Positions 1 through 7,515 of a stretch of 44,531 nucleotides of DNA are shown here, piece after piece. Source of the DNA: a bacterium (GTDB lineage Bacteria; Electryoneota; Electryoneia; Electryoneales; Electryoneaceae); the NCBI GenBank assembly GCA_028278125.1, contig JANQEY010000220.1:1-44531 (forward strand), in the 5' to 3' direction. The notes beneath the pieces were generated by a model, which did no database searches, had not been told where the DNA came from, and saw only the letters and a list, made by a program, of their open reading frames with translations. The position numbers were made by a program, and so were the translations under genes. The first letter of the stretch is position 1. Each line of letters opens with the position of its first letter.

Positions 1-217
1 TTTTTAGACTATATATAGCTATACACAGAAATATATTTAGGCTTATATCAATCGTGTATTGACAATATATGATTTACGAACTAGCTTAAAAATCTTAAGT
101 GATTATATAATACCTATCGCCGCTAAACATAATTTCATTCATAAAGTTTGAAGAGTTTTATTAATTTTAGAGATATCGTTTTCATTCAATGATGTATTGT
201 ATCACAGGGGGTGAATT
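1..217. other. AT-rich leader upstream of the RloC-like gene
   Basis: This stretch is very AT-rich and I find no coding region in it. A TTGACA lies at 59-64 and a TATAAT at 106-111, but they are too far apart to form one promoter, so the promoter of the next gene cannot be fixed. A GGGGG run just before the ATG at 218 is the likely ribosome binding site. The low GC continues through the next gene and ends near 2.6 kb. Confidence 0.4.
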
Positions 218-2503
218 ATGGATGCATCTATAATATCGAAGATTGACAGGATAAAAGACATTGGAATCTTTTATGATTTTAAATGGAGTTCAGAAATTCC
301 TGAACTCAGGAAATATAATTTGATATACGGTTGGAATGGCACTGGAAAAACAACCCTCTCAAACATTTTTAGAATGCTTGAAATTGGTGATAACATTCAG
401 ATTGGTATAGCTACGATATCATTGAATTCAGGCACTAAAATATCAAGTGATTCTATTCATCAAAATCCCGCACTACCCTTAATAAAAGTATTTAACAGGA
501 ATTACGTTGAGGATAGTATTGGAAATTTTTCAGGAGATGTTGCACCAATTCATGCTATTGGTAAAGATCATGTTAACTTACTAAGCAAAATTGATGAGAA
601 TAAAAAGCTTGTTAGCGATTTGGATATTATCATTAGTGAAGCAACTCGCACAAAAATGATTAAGAAGAAAGAGCTAGACAAGATTAGAGAACAAAAGCGG
701 GATGAAATCAAATCTACTTTGGGTGGTGATCCGAAAAAACGTTACACGAATTATAATGTTAACAAAGTCGGTGAAACAATTAAATTTTTACAAGATGAGA
801 CCACTCCATTTAATGAAAAATACCCTGTTAGTCAAGTTCAAGATTTATTAAAGAAGATTAATGAGTCACGAAAAGACAAAGTCAATCTTTTAGAACCTGT
901 TCTTGGTAAAGTTAATGAAATTGTGGAGAAAAGTGAGGCAACACTAGGAGTATCAGTTATATCAGAAACAATTGAAAGGTTTAACGTCAATGAAAAATTG
1001 CAGAAATGGGCACATAAAGGTCTGGAATTAATTGAAGATGATAAAAAGTGCCCTTTTTGTACAGAACCATTAAAACCTGAATATGAAGAAAAATTAATGA
1101 GACATTTCAATGAGGCTTATTCAGAACATATTAATACTATTGAAAGTCTCAGAGCTGACCTAAAGCATCTAGTTGACAAAGATATTACGAATTTTGCGAT
1201 AAAAGTTTTAGATAAAAGTAGGTATTATGCTCATTTAAGTGATGCCTATACTGAGCTGAGTTATAAACTAAAAGATATTTATAATGACACTAAAGACATA
1301 CTTGAGTACTATTTCAATATGTTAAGAGAAAAAAAGGGATCGCCACATTTAGTTTTAAAGCCAGCGAAAGATTTTCTAAAAATTGAAGATGAAAAAAATA
1401 CAATTCAGTCGATTAACGAATTATCAATTGAACACAATGAAATGTCAGAAAACCATGAAAAAGAGATAGAAAGTGCACGAACACAATATGAAAAAGTAGT
1501 ATTGGCACAAATTGTCAAAGAATACTTAGAGATCGAAGAATCACTTGCTTTATTGGATGATCATATAAGAGTAAAAAGCAAAGATAAAAGTGAAATCGAA
1601 TCAGTAACAAAAGATATGGAGCAAAAAGCGACTGGCCATGCTGAAGCCGCTATTGAAATTAACATTGTTCTTGAGAATTATTTAGGTCATGGAGAATTAA
1701 AACTTGACGCTGTAAAAAATGGTTATAGAATTCGTAGAAATGGAGAAGATGTCGGCAACACCTTAAGTGAGGGTGAAAAAACTGCGATTGCATTAACTCA
1801 TTTTGTACGATCGTTAGAAGACAAAGATTTTGATTTGAGTAAGGGAATTGTCGTTATTGATGATCCTGTTAGTAGTATGGATACTAACACACTATGTGCT
1901 GCTTTTGGATACCTTAAATCGAAAACAAACAAAGCTGGGCAGATAGTCATTATGACTCACAATTATGTGTTTTATAAGATGGTTAGGAGATGGTTTGTTG
2001 GTAGAGATGATTCGAATAGAAAACAACTATACAGATTGTATATTCTTAATAATGTAAAAGATTCATCTGAACGAAGAACTGGTAAATTACAAGAAATTGA
2101 TCCTATACTAAAAGAATATGATTCTGAGTACCACTATTTATTTAGCATTCTATACAAAGCATCAAAATCAGAATCATTCCCAGACACTAATATTTTCAAT
2201 TACCCAAATTTACTCAGGAGATTCATTGAAACATACGGAGCTTTTAAATACCCTAATATTACATCATTAACCTCAATCATAGAACATTTATTCAAAGATG
2301 ATTCTGCAACAGCAGAGCGCGTTTCAAGATTTGTTCATGGATATTCACATCGGGGATTTGTATCAGACGGAACAGAACCGGATATCACGAATCATGGAGA
2401 AACAAAGATCCTTTTAAAAGCGGTTCTGGATAAAATTGAAATCTTAGATACTCCACAATACGATGCCTTAGTCAAAATGTGTAGTAGTCCTTCTAATTTA
2501 TAA
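218..2503 (+). CDS. RloC/PrrC-like ABC ATPase with zinc hook and C-terminal HEPN-like nuclease motif
   Basis: This 761-residue protein has the plan of the AAA_13 family that includes the anticodon nucleases RloC and PrrC. The Walker A motif GWNGTGKT is at 38-45. A long charged, probably coiled-coil arm follows and is interrupted by CPFC at 278-281, a zinc-hook motif as in RloC and Rad50. The arm returns to an ABC signature LSEGEK at 516-521, a Walker B IVVIDD at 544-549 and an H-loop histidine at about 581. The C-terminal domain has R667xxxE671 and R704-x6-H711 (or R701-x5-H707), fitting the R-x4-6-H motif of HEPN RNases, the fold assigned to PrrC and RloC nucleases. PrrC is normally embedded in a type I restriction locus; no restriction genes are visible here. 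Known RloC proteins cut tRNA anticodon loops after DNA damage or phage attack; the target here is unknown. The gene is clearly more AT-rich than everything downstream, which suggests transfer. A plain AAA_13 ATPase without nuclease activity is the alternative. Confidence 0.82.
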   Translation: MDASIISKIDRIKDIGIFYDFKWSSEIPELRKYNLIYGWNGTGKTTLSNIFRMLEIGDNIQIGIATISLNSGTKISSDSIHQNPALPLIKVFNRNYVEDSIGNFSGDVAPIHAIGKDHVNLLSKIDENKKLVSDLDIIISEATRTKMIKKKELDKIREQKRDEIKSTLGGDPKKRYTNYNVNKVGETIKFLQDETTPFNEKYPVSQVQDLLKKINESRKDKVNLLEPVLGKVNEIVEKSEATLGVSVISETIERFNVNEKLQKWAHKGLELIEDDKKCPFCTEPLKPEYEEKLMRHFNEAYSEHINTIESLRADLKHLVDKDITNFAIKVLDKSRYYAHLSDAYTELSYKLKDIYNDTKDILEYYFNMLREKKGSPHLVLKPAKDFLKIEDEKNTIQSINELSIEHNEMSENHEKEIESARTQYEKVVLAQIVKEYLEIEESLALLDDHIRVKSKDKSEIESVTKDMEQKATGHAEAAIEINIVLENYLGHGELKLDAVKNGYRIRRNGEDVGNTLSEGEKTAIALTHFVRSLEDKDFDLSKGIVVIDDPVSSMDTNTLCAAFGYLKSKTNKAGQIVIMTHNYVFYKMVRRWFVGRDDSNRKQLYRLYILNNVKDSSERRTGKLQEIDPILKEYDSEYHYLFSILYKASKSESFPDTNIFNYPNLLRRFIETYGAFKYPNITSLTSIIEHLFKDDSATAERVSRFVHGYSHRGFVSDGTEPDITNHGETKILLKAVLDKIEILDTPQYDALVKMCSSPSNL

Positions 2504-2554
2504 TAACTAGCATTATTAATAGATATTTAAACACAAATCATTTCCCAGATATTC

Positions 2555-2566
2555 TTCTACGTAGAA
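2555..2566. other. 12-bp perfect palindrome in intergenic gap
   Basis: TTCTACGTAGAA is a perfect palindrome in the 218-bp gap between the RloC-like gene and the next gene. It could be a dimeric operator or a chance event. The rest of the gap is AT-rich with no coding signal. Confidence 0.2.
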
Positions 2567-2721
2567 TTCCAGAAGCATCACATCCAGTATTTGTGCATCA
2601 TACCTTTAAATATGCAGAATGAAGATAGAGTGCGTATGTGCGCACAACTATTGATTAATGCATATATTATTTATACCTTGGTTCGAACAATTTTTCACAA
2701 TCATTTAAAGGGTTGAATTAC

Positions 2722-3288
2722 ATGAATTCCAACCAGATTTTTGACCAGCTCTTGTTAAAAAGTACACAAAGTGTTGTCCGGACTACGGTGACTCTTTCTA
2801 ATGAAGCGAACTTTTCGCTGCAGTGGATAACAAGTGAGCTGGATATTGCGATCAAGGATATTGTGGACTCGATGCTGGGAATCGGGATCAATGGAGAAAT
2901 GGATCAGAATGAATGCCTGGACAATGTCCTGTCAAGAATCAATTCTGAACCGGTTGACAAGGAAAAACTGCTGGTAAAAAAGACATTATCTCTCAGCAAA
3001 CAGTCGCTTGAAACCTTAAAGGAGTTGGCCAGGGAACACAGAGTTACTCGCGATATTCTGATTAACCATATCGTGCTCTATTCAAAATTCTGCCTGCAGG
3101 ATATCGTAAAAAAACGATATGAGGTTCGCGCTAAACTGGCTGACAGAATCGAAAAATGGAAAATATCCGGTAAATCCATTCTTGATTTGATGCAAAACGA
3201 ACTTGGTGAAACAGACCTGATGACTCAACAGTTTGCGAGAATCCTTGATTCCATTAATGATTTACACGGAACAAACCAGCAAAATTGA
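2722..3288 (+). CDS. Unknown helical protein with possible ribbon-helix-helix segment
   Basis: I do not recognise this 188-residue protein. I chose the ATG at 2722, which has AAAGGG about 10 bases upstream; a TTG at 2713 in the same frame overlaps that site and is less likely. The protein is almost entirely helical, without signal peptide or membrane segment. The middle (about residues 90-128) reads as one short beta strand, KKTLSLS, followed by two helices joined at REHRVTRD. That is the layout of a ribbon-helix-helix DNA-binding unit such as MetJ/Arc. It ends 46 bases before the octaheme cytochrome gene and on the same strand, so it may be the local regulator of the sulfur operon. Both the fold and the role are inferences. 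Confidence 0.6.
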   Translation: MNSNQIFDQLLLKSTQSVVRTTVTLSNEANFSLQWITSELDIAIKDIVDSMLGIGINGEMDQNECLDNVLSRINSEPVDKEKLLVKKTLSLSKQSLETLKELAREHRVTRDILINHIVLYSKFCLQDIVKKRYEVRAKLADRIEKWKISGKSILDLMQNELGETDLMTQQFARILDSINDLHGTNQQN

Positions 3289-3298
3289 GTTTTGCTGG
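3276..3298 (+). terminator. Hairpin over the stop codon, possible attenuator
   Basis: CCAGCAAAA and TTTTGCTGG form a perfect 9-bp stem with a 5-base loop, and the TGA stop of the preceding gene lies in the loop. No run of T follows, so it is more likely an attenuator or mRNA stability element than a full terminator. The arm core AGCAAAA/TTTTGCT recurs in the hairpin at 34785-34820. Confidence 0.4.
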
Positions 3299-3334
3299 AA
3301 GAAGTAAAGTCTATTAACGATTACGGAAAGTTAG

Positions 3335-4909
3335 ATGAAAAAGCCGGTTATAGTTCTGCTGTTTATCGCTGTAAGTATTGTCCTTTTACTGGTCACGGCT
3401 GTTAAACCACCGTCAAGACAACATGATCAATTGGCGGTGTTGAAGGACAAGTACAGCGATAAACATACAGCTTCTGTTGATCACAGCAAGCTTAAAGCTC
3501 TGCAGGGTGATTTTGCGCATCCGGGTGACGTCACAGAAGCATGTATTTCCTGCCATACTGAACGTCACAAGGAGGTGATGCAATCATCCCATTATACCTG
3601 GGAACGTGAAGCGTATATACCTGGACGTGGTATTACCTATGCCGGGAAAAAGAACCTGTTGAATAATTTCTGCATCGGTATCGGCGGCAGCGAAATGGCT
3701 TGTACTAAATGCCACTCCGGGTATGGCTGGAAAGATGCCGGTTTCGATTTTGAAGACCACAGGAATGTCGACTGCCCTGTCTGCCATGACCAGTCTCTTG
3801 GTTATGCAAAAGCATCCGGGAAAGCGGGTTATCCATTGGAATCCGTAGACCTGGGAGAATCTGCAAGGAGTGCAGGAATCCCTTCGAAGGCTAATTGTGG
3901 ATCATGCCATTTTTACGGAGGCGGCGGTAATAATGTCAAACACGGCGATCTCGAGGAAGCGATCCTGGAAAGTAATCGTAATGTTGATGTTCACATGGGA
4001 TTGGACGGGATTAACCTCGGTTGTGTTGATTGCCACCAGACTGAGAAGCATAATATCACCGGTCAGTTATACGCTGTCTCTTCGATGAATAAGGATCGAG
4101 TAACTTGCGACCAGTGCCATACCAATGCTCCCCACGAAGAGAACATCCTCAACGAACATACGTTAAAGGTAGCCTGTCAGACATGCCATATCCCTGTTTA
4201 TGCCAAGGTGAACGCGACCAAGATGAGCTGGGACTGGTCGACGGCAGGACGTCTGGAAAACGGTGAACCGTTCCATGAAGAGGATGAGGACGGCAATCAC
4301 ACCTACCTCTCGATAAAGGGTTCATTCGAGTGGGAAAAGAATGTTCAACCGGAATACACATGGTTTAATGGTACTGCGGATCATTATTTCATCGGCGACA
4401 AGGTGGACACATCACAGGTCATCAAGATGAATACACTCTTTGGTGAATACCGTGATCCGGATTCAAAGATTATTCCCACCAAGATTCATCGTGCCAAACA
4501 GATTTATGACTGCGAGAACCAGGTGGTAATTCAACCGAAATTGTTCTCAGAGAATAAAGGCGGGGGTGGTTACTGGAAAGATTTTGACTGGCATGTGGCA
4601 GCTGAGATGGGAATGGCGTCAGTCAATGAACCATACAGCGGAAATTTCTGCTTCGTTAATACCGAGATGTACTGGCCTGTTAACCATATGGTATCTCCGA
4701 AGGAAGAGGCGTTGGATTGTACAGAGTGCCATACACGTGAAAATGGCAGGTTGGCGGCACTAACCGATTTTTACATGCCGGGACGTGACAGCCAGCCGTT
4801 TGTTGAGTTTGCAGGGACTTGGCTGATCTTCCTGTCGTTGATAGGTGTTGTGATTCACCTCTCGGTCAGGCTGATTATTTCTTCACTGAATAAAAGCGGA
4901 GGGAAATAA
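3335..4909 (+). CDS. Octaheme cytochrome c, tetrathionate reductase (OTR) family
   Basis: This 524-residue protein has exactly eight CxxCH heme-binding motifs, at residues 70-74, 123-127, 147-151, 188-192, 230-234, 258-262, 281-285 and 462-466. Seven are packed in the first 285 residues and the eighth follows a 177-residue gap, the spacing of the OTR family typified by Shewanella octaheme tetrathionate reductase. The N terminus (residues 4-23) is a hydrophobic signal/anchor and residues 494-515 form a second hydrophobic segment near the C terminus, so the protein is probably anchored on the outer face of the inner membrane. Family members reduce tetrathionate, nitrite and hydroxylamine in vitro; the physiological substrate is not settled. 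The start has GGAAAG at 3325-3330. The next gene starts at the base after its stop codon, which indicates translational coupling to a cytochrome b that would deliver quinol electrons. Confidence 0.9.
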   Translation: MKKPVIVLLFIAVSIVLLLVTAVKPPSRQHDQLAVLKDKYSDKHTASVDHSKLKALQGDFAHPGDVTEACISCHTERHKEVMQSSHYTWEREAYIPGRGITYAGKKNLLNNFCIGIGGSEMACTKCHSGYGWKDAGFDFEDHRNVDCPVCHDQSLGYAKASGKAGYPLESVDLGESARSAGIPSKANCGSCHFYGGGGNNVKHGDLEEAILESNRNVDVHMGLDGINLGCVDCHQTEKHNITGQLYAVSSMNKDRVTCDQCHTNAPHEENILNEHTLKVACQTCHIPVYAKVNATKMSWDWSTAGRLENGEPFHEEDEDGNHTYLSIKGSFEWEKNVQPEYTWFNGTADHYFIGDKVDTSQVIKMNTLFGEYRDPDSKIIPTKIHRAKQIYDCENQVVIQPKLFSENKGGGGYWKDFDWHVAAEMGMASVNEPYSGNFCFVNTEMYWPVNHMVSPKEEALDCTECHTRENGRLAALTDFYMPGRDSQPFVEFAGTWLIFLSLIGVVIHLSVRLIISSLNKSGGK

Positions 4910-5575
4910 ATGAAACGGGTTCTAATATATGCGGCATTCGAACGGTTCTGGCACTGGACCCAGGCTGTGTTGATAATTTTCCTGATGCTGACGGGATTTG
5001 AAATCCATGGTTCATATTCATTCTTTGGATTCGAATTTGCGGTGAAGTATCATTCTGTGGCGGCATGGATGTTTATTGTTCTAATAGCAACTGCCATTCT
5101 CTGGCACTTTTTTACCGGTCAGTGGAAGCAGTATCTGCCAACGACGGAAAATTTAAAATCCCAGGTCGCGTTTTACCTGCTGGGGATATTCCGTAATGCC
5201 CCGCATCCCCATAAAAAATCACAGCTGTCCAAGCTGAATCCCCTGCAGAAGCTTGTCTACCTGGGACTGAAACTGCTTGTTATTCCTGTGATGGTGACAA
5301 CGGGCTTGTTATACATGTATTACCGATATCCATTCAGGGGTGAGATGTTTGCCCTGAACATCGAGGGACTGAAATGGGTAGCTGTTCTTCATACTGCCGG
5401 CGCCTTTGCCCTGACTGCTTTTTTGATCATGCACCTGTACCTGATCACCACCGGCCATACAGTTGCTTCGAACCTCAAGGCGATGCTGACAGGATATGAA
5501 GACCTGGAAGAAGATTCCCCGTCCCATTCGAATGTGAATGGAATTCCTGCACCTCAAGTGAGTGAGGAAAGTTAA
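4910..5575 (+). CDS. Cytochrome b561-type membrane subunit (thiosulfate reductase/formate dehydrogenase gamma-like)
   Basis: This 221-residue integral membrane protein has four hydrophobic helices, at about 12-30, 48-68, 118-136 and 155-180. Histidines suited to hold two b hemes lie at H15 (FWHW), H48 (YHSV), H161 (LHTAG) and H175 (MHLYL). This is the arrangement of the cytochrome b subunits that pair with periplasmic reductases. It begins immediately after the octaheme cytochrome stop and ends immediately before the first YeeE gene, so all are co-transcribed. The obvious role is electron transfer between the quinone pool and the octaheme cytochrome; the direction cannot be read from sequence. 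The 35-residue tail is polar and probably cytoplasmic. Confidence 0.85.
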   Translation: MKRVLIYAAFERFWHWTQAVLIIFLMLTGFEIHGSYSFFGFEFAVKYHSVAAWMFIVLIATAILWHFFTGQWKQYLPTTENLKSQVAFYLLGIFRNAPHPHKKSQLSKLNPLQKLVYLGLKLLVIPVMVTTGLLYMYYRYPFRGEMFALNIEGLKWVAVLHTAGAFALTAFLIMHLYLITTGHTVASNLKAMLTGYEDLEEDSPSHSNVNGIPAPQVSEES

Positions 5576-6091
5576 ATGGAACCGAAAAAATATATGAATT
5601 CATACCTGGCTGGATTCCTGCTGGGCCTGGTATTGCTGGCAACAATATTTATCACTGGACGTGGTCTTGGTGCCAGTGGCGCTGCTAAAAGTGGCGTTGT
5701 GGAGATTGTATCCACCTTAGCGCCCGGACATGCTGAACAGTCACCATTCTTCAGCAATTACCTGGAAAGAACCTCGGGTACTCCCCTTAAATCTTGGTTG
5801 TTTTTCGAAGTGATCGGGGTACTCCTGGGCGGTTTTCTATCGGGAATGATCAGTGGTCGTCTAGGGTTTAAAACCGAACACGGTCCAAATACGACCAGGA
5901 ACACACGTTGGATATTCGCGCTGGCCGGAGGACTTCTCTTCGGGATCGGATCGCAGTTTGGACGAGGTTGCACCAGTGGCGCGGCATTAAGTGGTATGGC
6001 GGTTTTATCAGCGGGCGGTTTCCTGACAATGATGGCGATCTTCGGAACAGGCTATGTTTTCGCCTGGTTCGCAAGAAAGCTTTGGATATAA
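5576..6091 (+). CDS. YeeE/YedE-family sulfur transport half-protein
   Basis: This 171-residue membrane protein has four or so hydrophobic segments (about 9-28, 74-94, 112-128, 137-168). It carries the conserved YeeE/YedE motif FGRGCTSG with C132. In the thiosulfate transporter TsuA/YeeE, a cysteine in this type of motif contacts the sulfur substrate. Full YeeE proteins carry two such halves; here the second half is the next gene, so the two probably assemble as a heterodimer. The ATG abuts the stop of the cytochrome b gene. The substrate could be thiosulfate or another sulfane sulfur compound; sequence alone does not say. Confidence 0.85.
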   Translation: MEPKKYMNSYLAGFLLGLVLLATIFITGRGLGASGAAKSGVVEIVSTLAPGHAEQSPFFSNYLERTSGTPLKSWLFFEVIGVLLGGFLSGMISGRLGFKTEHGPNTTRNTRWIFALAGGLLFGIGSQFGRGCTSGAALSGMAVLSAGGFLTMMAIFGTGYVFAWFARKLWI

Positions 6092-6102
6092 GGAGAAGAG
6101 CA

Positions 6103-7299
6103 ATGGGACCATTATCACCTGACTTAATTGGAAACGGGTTGAACCTTGTTGTTGCTGTTCTCCTAGGTATGGCGTTCGGATTTGTGCTTGAACAGGCAGG
6201 ATTTTCGTCTTCGAGAAAACTGGCCGGATTGTTTTACGGTTACGATTTTGTAGTCCTGCGTGTATTTTTTACTGCAGCGATAACGGCGATGGCGGGTATT
6301 TTTATGTTCGCATATCTCGGATGGATAAACCTCGATATCATATATATCAACCCGCTGTTTATCCGTTCAGCGATAATCGGTGGCGCGATCATGGGGCTTG
6401 GCTTTATCCTCGGTGGTTTTTGCCCTGGTACCAGTATGTGCGCCGCGGCTATCGGTAAAATTGATGCCATGTTTTTTGTCGCCGGGATCTTTATCGGTGT
6501 ATTTATCTTTGGAGAAATGTATCCCCTGGTAAGTTCAGTATTGATGGCTGATTCGCTTGGTGACCTGCCGGTTTATGAAGCGTTGGGAATGTCACGGGGA
6601 CTGTTCGCTTCCATCCTGGTTGCCTTTGCGTTAATCGCGTTTGCGGCGGTAGGTATAGTTGAACGGAAGGTAAATAAACAACCATTACCCAGCTATTTTA
6701 AGCTGAATACAAGAACCATCTCCTGGGTGACAGTGATAATCCTTGGAATCACCCTCAACTTTTTCCCTGATATTAAAACACGGGCGTTTGCCAGTATTGA
6801 CGATGATAAATTTGACGAGGAAGCGACCGAATTAGTAGAAATGGACATTGATGAACTTGCCTACCGTGTAGTGGAACAGGACCGGAAATACATTGTTGTT
6901 GATGTCCGTTCGGTTGATGAATACAAAGCTTCACATATTCCTTTTTCGATCAATATCCCCCTGGAAAACCTCGCTGATGGTGCCTGGCGTGATATTTTCA
7001 AGGACAGGAAAAAAACAGCCGTCTTTTATGGGTACAATAAGAACCAGGCGGTTAAAGCGGGTATGGTGTCGCGATTCCTTAAGGACAAAACACAGATCAG
7101 GATTCTAAATGTACCATTTGAAGATTTCGCTAAAATCTATATGAGCGACAACGGACAACCGGTTGAAGAATCCAAAAGTGATGCGGAAATTACAAGATTC
7201 CGAACCCGTGCACGTACTGATATGATACTCCTTGCAGAACAAGAAACTTCAAAGCCGGTTATCGTAGTGAAAAAACGTAAAGTACAGGGTGGGTGTTGA
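6103..7299 (+). CDS. YeeE/YedE half-transporter fused to a cysteine-less rhodanese domain
   Basis: I start this 398-residue protein at the ATG at 6103, which has AAGGAG at 6090-6095 overlapping the previous stop; the frame stays open upstream, but that part lies inside the preceding gene. Residues 10-185 are a YeeE/YedE membrane domain with the motif GGFCPGTSMC (C107 and C113). One more membrane helix at about 207-222 leads to a rhodanese-like domain at about 250-346, recognised by VDVRSVDEY and SHIPFSINIP. The loop that should hold the catalytic cysteine reads FYGYNKNQ (308-315), so ordinary sulfurtransferase chemistry is not expected from this loop. The protein ends in -GGC, and that terminal cysteine is the only one outside the membrane domain. 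The domain may bind sulfur-relay partners or use the tail cysteine; both are speculative. Confidence 0.85.
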   Translation: MGPLSPDLIGNGLNLVVAVLLGMAFGFVLEQAGFSSSRKLAGLFYGYDFVVLRVFFTAAITAMAGIFMFAYLGWINLDIIYINPLFIRSAIIGGAIMGLGFILGGFCPGTSMCAAAIGKIDAMFFVAGIFIGVFIFGEMYPLVSSVLMADSLGDLPVYEALGMSRGLFASILVAFALIAFAAVGIVERKVNKQPLPSYFKLNTRTISWVTVIILGITLNFFPDIKTRAFASIDDDKFDEEATELVEMDIDELAYRVVEQDRKYIVVDVRSVDEYKASHIPFSINIPLENLADGAWRDIFKDRKKTAVFYGYNKNQAVKAGMVSRFLKDKTQIRILNVPFEDFAKIYMSDNGQPVEESKSDAEITRFRTRARTDMILLAEQETSKPVIVVKKRKVQGGC

Positions 7300-7326
7300 T
7301 CGCTGAATAAAATAGTACTTAATTTG

Positions 7327-7376
7327 CCCGGGATTTATGCGACTTGGTGAAACTGCATTTCCCGGGTTTATTTTAT
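7327..7376 (+). terminator. Terminator of the sulfur operon
   Basis: CCCGGGA at 7327-7333 pairs with TCCCGGG at 7360-7366, with a 26-base loop, and is followed by TTTATTTTAT. It sits 27 bases after the last gene of the sulfur operon. CCCGGG-cored hairpins recur at 32256 and 36344. Confidence 0.6.
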
Positions 7377-7515
7377 CATTGGATACCTCTTAGATTTGTT
7401 ATAAAGAACATCTCCTCCGGTTGCTCTCAAATGTATCTCAACTTATCCTCTATTCATGTATCTTATCTGGTGAGCTGGAAGGTATCATTCAAACACCTCA
7501 ATCCTGGAACAAATC

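Noticed and set aside
59..111. TTGACA and TATAAT as a sigma-70 promoter
   Set aside because: The two boxes are 41 bases apart, far from the usual 17.
218..2503. Rad50/SMC repair protein
   Set aside because: The CPFC hook is shared, but the coiled-coil arms are short, the C-terminal domain after the H-loop is extra, and the ABC halves are of the AAA_13 type.
5908..6102. Upstream extension of the second YeeE gene
   Set aside because: These 65 codons lie inside the first YeeE gene in another frame, are rich in Arg, and precede a good AAGGAG-ATG start at 6103.
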